In this document: piece by piece, positions 43,870 through 54,119 of the stretch
Numbering within the stretch: position 1 is the first letter of the stretch
Layout: the number at the start of each line of letters is the position of its first letter
Assembly: GCA_963576475.1 (NCBI GenBank)
Contig: OY754980.1
Span: 34,104,431 to 34,168,430, forward strand
Length of the DNA: 64,000 nucleotides
Reading direction: 5' to 3'
DNA from: Molanna angustata
Lineage: Eukaryota > Arthropoda > Insecta > Trichoptera > Molannidae
The notes under the pieces: model-generated
The model's input: only the letters and a program-made list of their open reading frames with translations
Database searches by the model: none
Told to the model about the DNA's origin: nothing
Program-made: the position numbers and the translations under genes

Positions 43870-44875
43870 AGTTTTTTATACCTGGCGTTGCTCCAGAAGG
43901 TAAATGTGAAGCAATGTGCTAACGAACGAATCAAGAAAAACGCCTTCGTAATTTTTTAATGTATCTTTATTAGATAAATTCAGAATTAGTAAAAAATATC
44001 CAATATAATAAATAAGAATTAAAAAAAAAATAGTTTTTTAAAAAAACAGTCCCCTCCCTCGTATTTGCTTATAAATTTTTTACATTAAAATTAAATAATT
44101 CGTATAAAAACGCACTTCTGAAATTTAAATAAACAAATATTTGCTTACGAAAAACTACACATTTTGACGTTTCAGTCGTGACAAATTTTGTAGGAAAATT
44201 TACGAAAAAATGAAAAGTAATATAATAAAACATTAAAAAGTCTTTTTTTTTAATTTGCCTAGGTTACTCACTGGTCGCTAAGGAAGCGATATGCAGAATA
44301 TTTAACCTTTAAAGTTTTCTAGTTGTTGATTGATGCGCTCACAAAAAAAAATACTCACATGCATACTGCATACATATAAATAAATATATACCTACCTATA
44401 CATATAACTTTCAAAAATATTCTGGTGAGGATTCTATGTAGATATATCAGGAGAGGAGAATCAAGGTGATCACGAAAACGGCGCTATATAAGGCATCCCA
44501 GTTTATTATTATTAACCACAAGTTGATGTATTATTTGTCCTACCCTTCCATCGTTCTGTTCTGATCTGTTGTCGGGGGTAGAAGTGCGAGAGATGGATCG
44601 TCGGAGGAAGAAGATATTGGAAAGCAAGCAAACTGATTGATTTGATTGAGTTTTGATTGATGACCTGGTCTAGTTCAGAGGGAGGGGATGAGAGATATAT
44701 GTAGCAGGGGAGGGGAACCATCTCCCAACCCGTGTCCATTAAGTATGACGATTATTATTATTATGGTGCTACTCAAGATCCACTGAATTGTGGAAAAAAA
44801 TATACTTGAGCGATGCCAACAGAAGCGATTTATTATGATGAATTTGATATAAACTTTGTAGATGTTTTTACTCAT
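43870..44875. other. No recognised gene
   Basis: AT-rich with a somewhat GC-richer stretch at 44,500-44,720. Small frames have no motif. Confidence 0.4.
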
Positions 44876-44879
44876 CACA

Positions 44880-45470
44880 ACCCCAAGGGGATATAGTGGG
44901 GGGGGGGGGCAAAGAATTAAAGAATTTACAACTTTTGAGGTTATTTTCTTATTGCAGACGATCAACTTGTATCATGCTGAGATTGTATTCTGAAAGTTTC
45001 GATACAATGTATCTTGTGAGAGTGTTGTGTACTATATGCTATGTACCTATTATGTACGGCGTATTTATTCTGCTTAATCGATTATTAACTAAAGTAGGTA
45101 CTCATTCGATTCTTTGAAAAAAATTCAGATTTTTATCACTAATACCTACTCGCTAAGACTCCAATAGATTTTGAAGGATATTCAATCAGTGCTTCTTAAT
45201 TTTTTAACTGTCAAATATTTCAATGTAACCTCAATCTCAAAAAACTTTAAATCAGTTATTTTTATTTTAAATTTGCAAAAAAGACACATCACTTTCATAG
45301 AATGGCATTGAAGAATTATTAATTATTCATAATACAATATTTAAATCAAAAATAATTTAACAAACTCATTTCATTAAAATGCTGAAATATTTTCATTCAA
45401 AATTTGCATACTTTGTGGAATGACTTGGTAGTGAGGATTATAGCGTTGGCCACAACCCACTCGGTTTTTT
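44880..45470 (+). repeat. Repeat F copy, uninterrupted
   Basis: Starts GGGGATATAGTGGG, includes ATCATGCTGAGATTGTATTC and AAAATTTGCATACTTTG, and ends GTTGGCCACAACCCACTCGG. It serves as the reference for F. No coding frame or diagnostic transposon end is recognised. Confidence 0.6.
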
Positions 45471-45689
45471 TAGTTTATATTTTGTAAATAACGCAATGAT
45501 GAAGGGAAAGCTTAAATTGATTTTAACATATTATTCTTTTTTATATCCCACATTTTCGGTATATTTAAAAATTACTCAATTGGAAAAATATTTCTTTATA
45601 CATAATACCAACACTGAAATTTTAAATTTATTTATTGACCTATTTACATAATACTACAGACAAAATGATCACTCTAATATTTCAGTAAT

Positions 45690-45848
45690 GTGGTTTATGA
45701 GGTAAGTAACTTTTTAGGTGAAACGAGATTCGTGTGTAAATGAGTATACACGCATGTATCGTGCATATTTTTATTAGATAAATTAGACACACCCGCACAC
45801 CTGTCTCTTGTTTCTCCATATTGTAGGATATGCCATCGTCATAACCAT
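45690..45848 (+). repeat. Repeat D copy ending at the pogo element
   Basis: Contains AGGTGAAACGAGATTCGTGT, ACACACCCGCACACCTGTCT and AGGATATGCCATCGTCAT. The pogo-like transposon begins 3 bp beyond it. Confidence 0.5.
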
Positions 45849-46039
45849 ATAGGGGAGGGTGTCCATGAATCGGACATTTTTGAGAAATGTCTAAGAACTC
45901 ATTTATTTTTTACACCCCGTGAATAATATTTGCATATTCTCAAATTACGTAGTTTTAAGCCTTGATATGCACCAGAGAAAAAATTAACAAAATATTTTTT
46001 GATGTACATATATAAATGTAATTTAAAAATATATAAAAT

Positions 46040-46100
46040 CTGTCCGTTTCATGGAATCGTTTCCATGAAACGGACATAGGGTTCCATGAAGCGGACATAG
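46040..46100. repeat. Subterminal palindrome of the pogo element, left side
   Basis: TGTCCGTTTCATGGAATCG is followed by TTTCCATGAAACGGACATAG and a third copy, CCATGAAGCGGACATAG. Spacing and orientation suggest paired protein-binding sites. Confidence 0.8.
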
Positions 46101-46328
46101 TAATGATAACACTGTTTGTTGTATGAAAAAAATATGTTTAGTTAAAAAAGTTTGCAATGAAACATTTTAATAATCGTTAATGAGATGTACCTACATTACA
46201 AATATATATTAAGATTAATAACATAATATAAGTGGTAGAGTGAACAATAGAAATAAAAATATAAAAAAATAACAGCAAAAACAAACATATAATAAACGAT
46301 ATAAGTATTTAGTAAAAAAAAACGTTTT

Positions 46329-48209
46329 TTAGAAACACTTTTTACAAAAGAAGTTTAGTGCTCCTTTTACACCACATGTTTCATGTGCCCATATTTGACA
46401 GACTTTGCACTTCAACCAATCTTCTTGGCTGGCCGCATATGTTTTATTACACAAAGGACATGTGCTATTTTCTTCCGTTGATACTTCATTTTTTCTTTTT
46501 TTTATGTTCTTTGGTAACATTTCAAATAACTTATCAGAATCTATTGAGTCTTCACTGTTATCTGAATTATGTATTGACATATAAGATTCTTCTGAAGTAG
46601 TAGAACAGTTTGATGGAATTCGAATGTACTTACGTTTGGAATTTTTTTTTGGTTCAACAGCCTTTTTTTTAGCCTTTGATTGTTTACTAACGCTTTTCTC
46701 TACCAGTTTATCTTTCTCCGGAGTATCTGTTATAATTGACGATACGCATTTTTTACGATTTTTTTGTACATTTTTTCTTTTTTCTGCCTTAGGTAATGGT
46801 CTTATTGTTTCAGGTGTAATTACCACATTCAAATTATTGGTTTTCTCTTGTAGTATTTCTGAACATAGTTCAACTGGTTGTGAAGTATGTTCTTCTAATG
46901 TACTAGGATCAATTGTTATCCTTTCTGATGATGATGTGCTGGGGATTGGTGATGTCACACAAGTAGTTGTATTATTTTCTGTTTCGTCGATTCTATCTGT
47001 TACAAATGATGGCAAAAAATCATCATCGGTAAATACATTTTTGTTGATTGGATGAATTCCAGTTTTGTGAAAACGATTTACGATATTACTTAGTGTAAAT
47101 CCCGTCAAGAAGGCTTCATTCGCAAATTCTGCGACCTCATATATTGAAACCGTTTTACCTGAATTAGACAGCATCCAGTTATTCATGGCAACCTTATATC
47201 TGGCCTTAAATGGTCCATACACGCTAACATCTAACGGTTGTAAACGGTGACTGCAATGAGGTGGTAGGGTCAAAATTGAAATATTATTTTCTCTAGCCAT
47301 CATAACCACTCCCAATGACAGATGAGATGAATGATTATCCATGATTATCAAACATGGCGATTCCTCCGTGGGTTTGACGAATTTCAAAAAGTGCTTCATA
47401 GCTTCGATTAACAATTCTTCCGTTATCCAGCCACTGGGGTTTGCTAAACCAAGAGATTCTTTTGGTCCCTTTGACAGCATGACCTCTTTGAAGTAAACCC
47501 TCGGGAAGACAAAAGCCGGTGGTATGGTCCCACCTGAGGCATTAACAAACCCAACCACAGTGATTAAATTACCCCTTTCGGCGGATGTAATTTGACCAAC
47601 CTGTTTTGATCCACGGGTTGCAATTATTTTAGGTGGATTTGTTACAGTGCTGCATCCGGTTTCGTCTATATTCCAAATCATATGAGGTTGGAATTTCTTG
47701 TTTTGATATAAATGCTCCAATTTATCAAAAAACATTGATATGTTGTGGCGGTTAAACGAAGTAGCCCTGGACAATGAAGTATTCTCTGGCTTTCGAATCG
47801 AAAGTTCTTTATGTCTTGATATAAATCCACGTAGCCAATGCTTTGAAGCCGTCTTCTGTGGTTCCCATTTCGACACATCAATGTTGTTTGACCGAGCAAA
47901 CTGATATGCCAGGTCTCTTGCCTGGATAGTCGTCAAACCATGACACATTTTCGATGTTGTCTTTAAATAATTTTCCAGCATATATTCTAGGTCTACTGAA
48001 AATATCTTCCTGTTTCCAATTTTTGGTGCATGAGTATAATTTTCACAATTACCTTTAGCCTTTTTTATTATATCTGCCAGATATGACTTAGATATCTGAA
48101 AGGACTTAGCCGTGGCTCTGATCGAATTTTTTTTCTCCAAGACTTCTCGTACGGCTTCTTCAATTACCACGTTGGAAGGTCTTAATCTTTTCTTGGGGGC
48201 AGACATCAT
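46329..48209 (-). CDS. pogo/Tigger-type transposase with C-terminal PHD-like finger
   Basis: 626 codons from MMSAPKKRLRP, the first Met after an AT-rich leader. An upstream in-frame Met would add a tyrosine run and is less likely. A possible splice acceptor (ATCTACAG) just before the start hints at an upstream intron. Residues about 10-50 form a pipsqueak/HTH-like DNA-binding region (SIRATAKSFQISKSYLADII). About 100-150 is a CENP-B-like second helix-turn-helix (KHWLRGFISRHKEL). The DDE_1 core has catalytic Asp at about 182 (WNIDETG), 291 (IIMDNHSSH) and 327 (LPPHCSHRLQPLDV), spacing DD35D. A lysine/serine-rich linker follows. The last 44 residues form a C4HC3 PHD-like finger (CPLC, CKVC, WAHETC, FFCKKC). 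No stop or frameshift. A domesticated gene is possible, but intact ends argue for a mobile copy. Confidence 0.9.
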   Translation of the reverse strand: MMSAPKKRLRPSNVVIEEAVREVLEKKNSIRATAKSFQISKSYLADIIKKAKGNCENYTHAPKIGNRKIFSVDLEYMLENYLKTTSKMCHGLTTIQARDLAYQFARSNNIDVSKWEPQKTASKHWLRGFISRHKELSIRKPENTSLSRATSFNRHNISMFFDKLEHLYQNKKFQPHMIWNIDETGCSTVTNPPKIIATRGSKQVGQITSAERGNLITVVGFVNASGGTIPPAFVFPRVYFKEVMLSKGPKESLGLANPSGWITEELLIEAMKHFLKFVKPTEESPCLIIMDNHSSHLSLGVVMMARENNISILTLPPHCSHRLQPLDVSVYGPFKARYKVAMNNWMLSNSGKTVSIYEVAEFANEAFLTGFTLSNIVNRFHKTGIHPINKNVFTDDDFLPSFVTDRIDETENNTTTCVTSPIPSTSSSERITIDPSTLEEHTSQPVELCSEILQEKTNNLNVVITPETIRPLPKAEKRKNVQKNRKKCVSSIITDTPEKDKLVEKSVSKQSKAKKKAVEPKKNSKRKYIRIPSNCSTTSEESYMSIHNSDNSEDSIDSDKLFEMLPKNIKKRKNEVSTEENSTCPLCNKTYAASQEDWLKCKVCQIWAHETCGVKGALNFFCKKCF

Positions 48210-48420
48210 TTTCAGCTGTAGATAATTAAAAAACGCATAAGTTAGAGAAAAAATATAATAATAATAATAATACAATTACAAAAGCACAATGTGAATAAAA
48301 TAATAAACCAAATTATAATTTTTGTCACCCAAATTTCCCAAAAATTATTGTTATTATATTTTTAAAATAATAATAAAATTTTCATCCACCAGAAAAATAA
48401 TCAAATTAAAAAAGTGTGTA

Positions 48421-48500
48421 CCCATGAAAAGGACACTAAAATGACCCATGAAACGGACGTCCGTTTCATGGGTCATTTTGGTGTCCACTTCATGGACCTC
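48421..48500. repeat. Subterminal palindrome of the pogo element, right side
   Basis: A perfect inverted repeat, AAAATGACCCATGAAACGGA followed by its complement, is flanked by CCATGAAAAGGACAC and GTGTCCACTTCATGG. Confidence 0.85.
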
Positions 48501-48892
48501 AATGAAATTTCAAATAAATGTGTATAAGTTTATTAATTAACATAATATTCAAACTACTGCTATATTTTTATTAACCTTAATGTATAAATAATCGAAATAT
48601 TTAAACAAAAATTTAATTAAATAACAAACTTACGTTTTACAGAGATGGAACACTGGAAGAAAAATTTACTTTTGCAACACGAAAAACTCGAACACGTCTA
48701 ATAAGATCAAATTCAGGCGCACGACTGACATGTTTCTGTGGAGTGATGTGGTACTAAGCGTGTTCTAGAAATATCGAATAATAGTATTCTAGTTCTAACC
48801 GGAACCGAATACTAGCTTATGTCCGTTTCATGGGCGTTCTCCCCTAATAAATAATTTTTATTTTCTTAGATAAATTTTAATTAATGCTCTAT

Positions 48893-49390
48893 ATCCCTAA
48901 CAAAAACGAGTGGGTTGTGGCCAACGATAAACTCCTCACTAACAAGTCACTCCATAAAGTATTCAAATTTTGTACGGAAAATTTACAGCATTTTCATGAA
49001 ATGAGTTTGTTTAATTTTTTTTTTTTAATATTTTATTATGAAAACTTGATAATTATTCAATGCCATTTTATGAAACTGAGGTATCTTTTTACCAATTTGA
49101 AAATTAAGTTTCCTGAGCTTGGGGTCACATTAAAATATTTGACGTTTAAAAAAATTAAGAAGCACTATTAAGATATCCTTCAAAATTTAATGGAGTCCAA
49201 GCGAGTATTAGATATAGGTACATATTTGAAAAATTTGAAAAGAATCAATTGAGCTCTTTAGTTTAGTTTATTGATAAAGTAAAATAAACACGCCGTACAT
49301 AGTACACAGCACATAGCACACACACACACAGATACATTGTGATGAAACTTTCAGAATACAATGTCAGCATGATAATGGTTGATAATCATT
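48893..49390 (-). repeat. Repeat F copy, reverse orientation
   Basis: Begins CGAGTGGGTTGTGGCCAACG and runs through AGCTTGGGGTCACATTAAAA to ACAATGTCAGCATGAT. It supplies the empty-site sequence (ACATTAAAATATTTGACG) for the E insertion in the 42-kb F copy. Confidence 0.6.
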
Positions 49391-49479
49391 TCTATTGTTC
49401 AAAAAGTAACTCAAAATTTATATGATTTAAATTTCAATCACCTGATATGATTTAAATTATATTATTATGTCAAAAATAT

Positions 49480-49775
49480 TTTTATTGTGTGGTCACCCTG
49501 GAATCCATGTACCTTGCATTAATAATTGTACCAGTTGGGTGTGCTTTTTTTTGCTGTGGAATAATATTATTGTCACAATAATGATTTAAGGTACCCAACT
49601 GCGTATTAGTAAATATTGTATTTTGTGTGGTGGGTGCATGAATGTAGATGTAATGTATCAATATAATATTGTAAATCTCCAACCTCGAAACAGGCGTAGT
49701 CCTAGTGAGGTTGGGATAGTATTTATAAATAATATTTTAAATAACGAGAGTAAAAAAATAAAGAAAGAAATAAAT
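49480..49775 (+). mobile_element. LINE-like 3' end with conserved hairpin
   Basis: The hairpin at 49,679-49,714 has outer stem CCAACCTC/GAGGTTGG and inner AGG/CCT, with loop signature ACAGGC..CCTAGT. It is followed by an A-rich tail that grows into the long TAAA tract. Same class as 2.3, 13.1 and 15.8 kb. Confidence 0.6.
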
Positions 49776-49777
49776 AA

Positions 49778-50335
49778 ATAATTCATTTATTCATTAAAAA
49801 AATAAAAATAAAAAAATAAATAATTGATAAATAAATAAATGAATAAATAAATATATAAATAAGTAAATAAATAAAAAAAATGATTTATTAATAAATAAAT
49901 AATTAATTAATATATAAATAAATTTATTTATTAATTTTTAATTAATTTATTTTTAAATAAATAAATGAATAAATAAATAATGAATAAATAAATAAAAATA
50001 AATAAAAATAAATAAATAAATTAATTAATTAGTAAATAAATTAATAAATTGATAAATAAATAATTCATTACTAAATAAATTTATAAATAAATAAATTTAT
50101 TAATTAATAAATTAATTAATAATTAATAAATAAATAAATAAATAGATAAATACTAAATACTTAAATAAATAAATAAATAAATAAATAAAAAAAATAAAAT
50201 TAGTTAATAATTAATTAATAAATAAATCAATTTATTATTAAATAAATAAATTAATTAAAAAATAAATAAATAATAAATAAAAAAATAATTAAAAAATAAA
50301 TAAATAAATAAACAAATAAATAAATATTTTCAAAT
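49778..50335. repeat. TAAA/AATA-rich tract, about 0.55 kb
   Basis: Interrupted AAAT units, probably expanded from the tail of the preceding retroelement. No unique sequence inside. Confidence 0.9.
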
Positions 50336-50412
50336 GTTTGAATGTTAACTTTGTGGTTCATATTTAACAAATTAAATTTAAAGGTATAACTTTGTATTAA
50401 CCACGTTTTTTG

Positions 50413-50471
50413 GTTGAAACGATGCGACCGGTTTCGGAACTAACCGTTCCCTCATCAGGCTAACTTTCAAC
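50413..50471 (-). ncRNA. Hammerhead-ribozyme-like motif, left arm (mirror copy)
   Basis: Identical to the right-arm motif on the opposite strand. CTGATGA is at 50,458-50,452 and the predicted cleavage is at the mirrored GGTC. The two motifs face outward. Confidence 0.65.
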
Positions 50472-50824
50472 TGAAACAGAATGTGACGACGTGCTTACAA
50501 GAAATCTATGGGGGCGGAGGTAGAGGTAGGGTGGGGGTACTTAGGGTTGGGTCTTGTGCAGGGTGGGTCCGATTGGCTGAAGGATTAGAAGTAAAAGGAA
50601 ACATATTTAATAATGGACTGAAAGATAAATTTAACTGATTGTTTTGTTGTTAAACAATCAGTTAAATTTATCTTTCAGTCCATTATTAAATATGTTTCCT
50701 TTTACTTCTAATCCTTCAGCCAATCGGACCCACCCTGCACAAGACCCAACCCTAAGTACCCCCACCCTACCTCTACCTCCGCCCCCATAGATTTCTTGTA
50801 AGCACGTCGTCACATTCTGTTTCA

Positions 50825-50883
50825 GTTGAAAGTTAGCCTGATGAGGGAACGGTTAGTTCCGAAACCGGTCGCATCGTTTCAAC
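50825..50883 (+). ncRNA. Hammerhead-ribozyme-like motif, right arm
   Basis: Core CTGATGA at 50,838-50,844 and GAAA at 50,861-50,864, with predicted cleavage after GGTC at 50,870. Stem I pairs 50,825-50,837 with 50,871-50,883: two pairs, a 4x4 internal loop, then seven pairs. Stem II forms from GGGAAC/GTTCC. Stem III is ACC/GGT with no loop, so self-cleavage would need a dimer, as reported for short-stem-III hammerheads. Type I layout. Prediction only. Confidence 0.65.
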
Positions 50884-51379
50884 CAAAAAACGTGGTTAAT
50901 ACAAAGTTATATATTTAAATTTAATTTAAAATAAATAAATAAATATAAAAATAAATAAAATCTGCGATACCAAAAATTGCATTAAAATTGCGAAAACATA
51001 ACTCCCCACTACATTCTTTTGGGGTAGTGAGGAGTAAAAAGGACTTTGCTCAACATCTGTATTAGCTGTTAGTTAAATTTGATTTACAATAATTCTCTAT
51101 AATTATGTAATATATTATTATGTAACTATAAGTCTACCTATGTGAATATAGTTAAATATGTAAAATCAATGTAATATACTCCTGTCCCAAAGACATGTTT
51201 TTAACTTTGTTGGGACAGTACTTAATTGAAAAAAACTGTAATAATATTAATATTTCTGTATTTATTCGTATTTATACTATAACTAATAAAATAAATAATA
51301 AAAAAAAATTTAATCGAATATTTTTATTATTGCATATGCGCAAACATTGGATTTTTTTCCCTGTCGGGAGTCAAAGATA

Positions 51380-51745
51380 TTTTTTAACAGATTTTTAATT
51401 ATCTCAATAGAGACGAAGTTGGAATATTTACTGTAGGAGAACCGGGAAATCAAGGCACCTACAGGGCTTACGACCTGTCATCGGCTGGTTTACGTGATCA
51501 CTTTATGCGCTTGCGCAACGTTCACCAATTATGCCTTTTAATGAGATCCCTATCATGATAGGGATCGGGATGATAGGATCTTATTAAAAGGCATAATTGG
51601 TGAACGTTGCGCAAGCGCATAAAGTGATCACGTAAACCAGCCGATGACAGGTCGTAAGCCCTGTAGGTGCCTTGATTTCCCGGTTCTCCTACAGTAAATA
51701 TTCCAACTTCGTCTCTATTGAGATAATTAAAAATCTGTTAAAAAA
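51380..51745. repeat. Second large palindrome, about 175-bp arms
   Basis: The left arm contains TCTCAATAGAGACGAAGTTG, GGAGAACCGGGAAATCAAGG and GCGCTTGCGCAACGTTCACC. The right arm is its complement. The centre holds a smaller palindrome, GATCCCTATCATGATAGGGA, and is asymmetric. The arm end is a dispersed repeat (copy at 3.85 kb). No recognised transposon end. Confidence 0.85.
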
Positions 51746-51749
51746 AAAA

Positions 51750-53510
51750 AAATTTAAAAAATGCCGCGATGGCTTGAATGAATTAATGAACCGATTGAAC
51801 ACATAATGATATTTTGAAAAATAAACAAAATATCTCAAATAATACTAACACATAGTAAAAATAGTAAAATTACATATCGAAATATTAAGGGGCCATATAA
51901 ACCTAAACACCTCAATTTCAAATCAAATCCCTCAAATATGTTAAACAGTGTGTTTCTGGATAGAATAGTACCTATAAGTCTTTTTTAACATTTCTCTAGT
52001 GAATGTTCGTCACACAATTTTAAAATTCAGTATAAATTCCCATAAATAAATTATTAAAAATATCCTTTTTTACAGCATTTTTGTTAAATTACTCCATCAC
52101 TACGTGTCGTAGAGAAATAAATATTTTATACGCTTAAAGAGTGCACAAAATCAAAGTGAATGACCGATAAAGTTTTTTTCATTTCAACTAAGGTTTGTTC
52201 TTAAAATGCAAAAAATCAACAAATTTGGGGTTTCCGATAATTTAAATCACGTATAAACCTTTTGTAACGCACGCGATATTTACCCTTACTAACGCGTAAC
52301 TTCATAGTGCATTGGGCGGTTTTAATATATCATGTTTTCAGTCACTAAGTTTAGCGTTATACGTCCTCTTAAAGAGAGAATATTGTGATATTTATTTATA
52401 TTTGCAGAGAAGAAATCTTGGATCTAGTATCTACTTATATACATATATGTACCTTTTAATATTGTAAACATGTTTTGTTTTAGACGATGTACTCGTATCT
52501 ATTTATTTAGCAATGGTTGAGTCTTGTGTAGATAATAATTAATTTTGTACGTGATTTCTATTTCTCTCCTGAGACTGGAAATATATTTGTGATGGAATTT
52601 AGAAATGTACCAATGTATCGATGCTTTGTGTGTTTTATCGATAACTTTATACAACTTACTCATTGTTTGGATAGTCGTTGTGATTTCACAATTTTAAAGT
52701 CATTTTACTAACTTGAATTTAATTAGAAACAAATGGGTGGGTTTCGGGTAACACTGAACTCTTTGATACATAATAATTTAAGTGTGCTTACTAAATTACT
52801 TCCGATGGACGGTAGATCTTTAGACCCCAGAATAATAGATTTCCAAGCCTTACTCTCAACAGCCACATTTCTCGTCATCACAAAAACTCTCCACATTCAT
52901 ATCTCGGGTGATATTTTCCATCAATCTCTGCCTCCGCTTGTTATTTTGCAGGATGCGTTTTGTGACTCTTTGACACAGTTCTTGAATGTAGTGTGAAGTC
53001 ATTCAGAGCTATAAGCACCATCAGGCATACCTTATAGTCTACATTTCAACCAGTGTATTTCGTAAGAAGAGGTGTTATGTGACATATTTTGTCAGCTCCA
53101 TATATCGATATCTCAGTTGCGTTGAATACCTACTATTTGTAATCTATCAAGCTGATACAAACGATACAGAAGAGAATTGTAGAAGAGTGTTAACAGTGCA
53201 TTAATTTGTTGGAAGAAATTAAATATACATATTTGTCCTCTGCAGGAAAACAAACCAATAACGCTGGCATAGTAATGATATTAACTTTGATAGTGAATAT
53301 CGTTGTGGGTACAATTGTATGTATCTAATTTTGTGTTGTCTATTGTCATAGTCTGTGGCTCATTACATAGTTATGAACTGTTAATTTGTAGAAAGGACCG
53401 CTACTTAGTTGAAACATACAACATTGTTTACGTAACGAGTTACTGACTTATTTTTAATCACAGAGAAGGTAATTGCATGCACCATATTGCTTCCAGTAGG
53501 TACATATTAC
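51750..53510. other. No recognised gene; one unassigned frame
   Basis: An 87-codon plus-strand frame at 52,733-52,996 (MGGFRVTLNSLIHNNLSVLT...) lies in slightly GC-richer DNA. It has no domain or family match that I recognise and no clear splice or promoter context. The rest is AT-rich. Confidence 0.35.
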
Positions 53511-53514
53511 GTGT

Positions 53515-53690
53515 TTTTACTCTCCACTACTATGGAATAGTGGAGAGTCATGATTTCACAATTTTAAGCGTATGTTTCTTACATAAATTTATTAATGAGT
53601 ATCATGTAGTGTAGAGAATGCATACTATGAGTTTCGTGACGATTTTTTTTGTGTGTACGAAGTATTATGAAAAAAAATTCTGTGAGAAAC
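53515..53690 (+). repeat. Repeat F variant with terminal hairpin
   Basis: ACTCTCCACTACTATGGAAT then AGTGGAGAGT forms a hairpin, followed by CATGATTTCACAATTTTAAG. Same layout as 6,270. Confidence 0.5.
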
Positions 53691-53737
53691 TTACACCAAT
53701 AATAATAAAATACTTTAAATCGTGAACAACAGACAGA

Positions 53738-53838
53738 CATGTATGGGCGATGAATGTGTGTCGAGATAGAAAAATGTGGCGTTGGGTTCTCTCTGCCTAC
53801 CCCGTGAGGGACATTGCGTGATGGAATGTATGTATGTA
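53738..53838 (+). mobile_element. LINE-A 3'-end fragment with GTAT tail
   Basis: GTCGAGATAGAAAAATGTGG, CGTTGGGTTCTCTCTGCCTA, CCCCGTGAGGGACATTGCGT, then GTATGTATGTA. It encodes the last codons of the LINE-A protein. Confidence 0.75.
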
Positions 53839-53963
53839 CTTTAATTTTTTTTATCCAAAAAAATATATTCACAAAATTATGTTATTCACTAAAATTTGTT
53901 TAGGAATCTAATAAAAATACATTTAGCAATTTACTGTCAAGAAGAATAACTAAAGTTAATCAG

Positions 53964-54008
53964 TACAAAATAATGTGTACTGATTGCCATAGTACACATT
54001 ATTTTGTA
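53964..54008. repeat. Perfect 17-bp inverted repeat
   Basis: TACAAAATAATGTGTAC at 53,964-53,980 pairs with 53,992-54,008 around an 11-nt loop. Confidence 0.85.
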
Positions 54009-54019
54009 TATTTAACATT

Positions 54020-54118
54020 TACTATGGTTGGTTGGAAGAAATTACCATTAGGCAATAAGCCCGCCAGTGTGCTAATTATATGTACAAGAAGACTAAAATA
54101 AATAAATAAAAAAAATCG
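54020..54118 (+). mobile_element. LINE/SINE 3' tail
   Basis: GGTTGGAAGAAATTACCATT, AGGCAATAAGCCCGCCAGTG, then an AAATAAATAAATA tail. The wording resembles 3' ends of lepidopteran LINEs. No coding part. Confidence 0.45.
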
Positions 54119-54119
54119 A

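Larger units (their letters stand above)
45852..48844 (-). mobile_element. Complete pogo-like DNA transposon with TIRs and TA target duplication
   Basis: 2,993 bp. TA lies at 45,850-45,851 and 48,845-48,846. The inverted ends start GGGGAG and share CCATGAA.CGGACAT; 20 of 26 positions agree. Copies of CCATGAAACGGACA recur inside both ends: at 46,040-46,100 in both orientations, and at 48,421-48,500 as a perfect palindrome. They are probable transposase-binding sites. A single long transposase gene fills the centre. Ends, target duplication and gene all look intact, so the element may be recently active. Transposition would be cut-and-paste in the nucleus. Confidence 0.9.
50369..50927. mobile_element. 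Giant palindrome: inverted pair of Penelope-like terminal segments
   Basis: Arms 50,369-50,644 and 50,652-50,927 (276 bp) pair almost perfectly around a 7-nt centre. The only visible differences are 2 bp near the outer edge. Each outer end carries CTGATGAGGGAACGGTTAGT then TCCGAAACCGGTC, the core of a hammerhead ribozyme of the kind described in Penelope-like element terminal repeats. A related decayed motif lies downstream of a Penelope GIY-YIG remnant at 58.9 kb, which supports the assignment. No protein frame inside. Assembly inversion is an alternative for the near-perfect identity. Confidence 0.65.

Noticed and set aside
48209..48275. Upstream start of the pogo transposase (adds a poly-tyrosine leader)
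   Set aside because: The leader is encoded by an ATA/ATT repeat and a likely splice acceptor lies between it and the MMSAPKK start.
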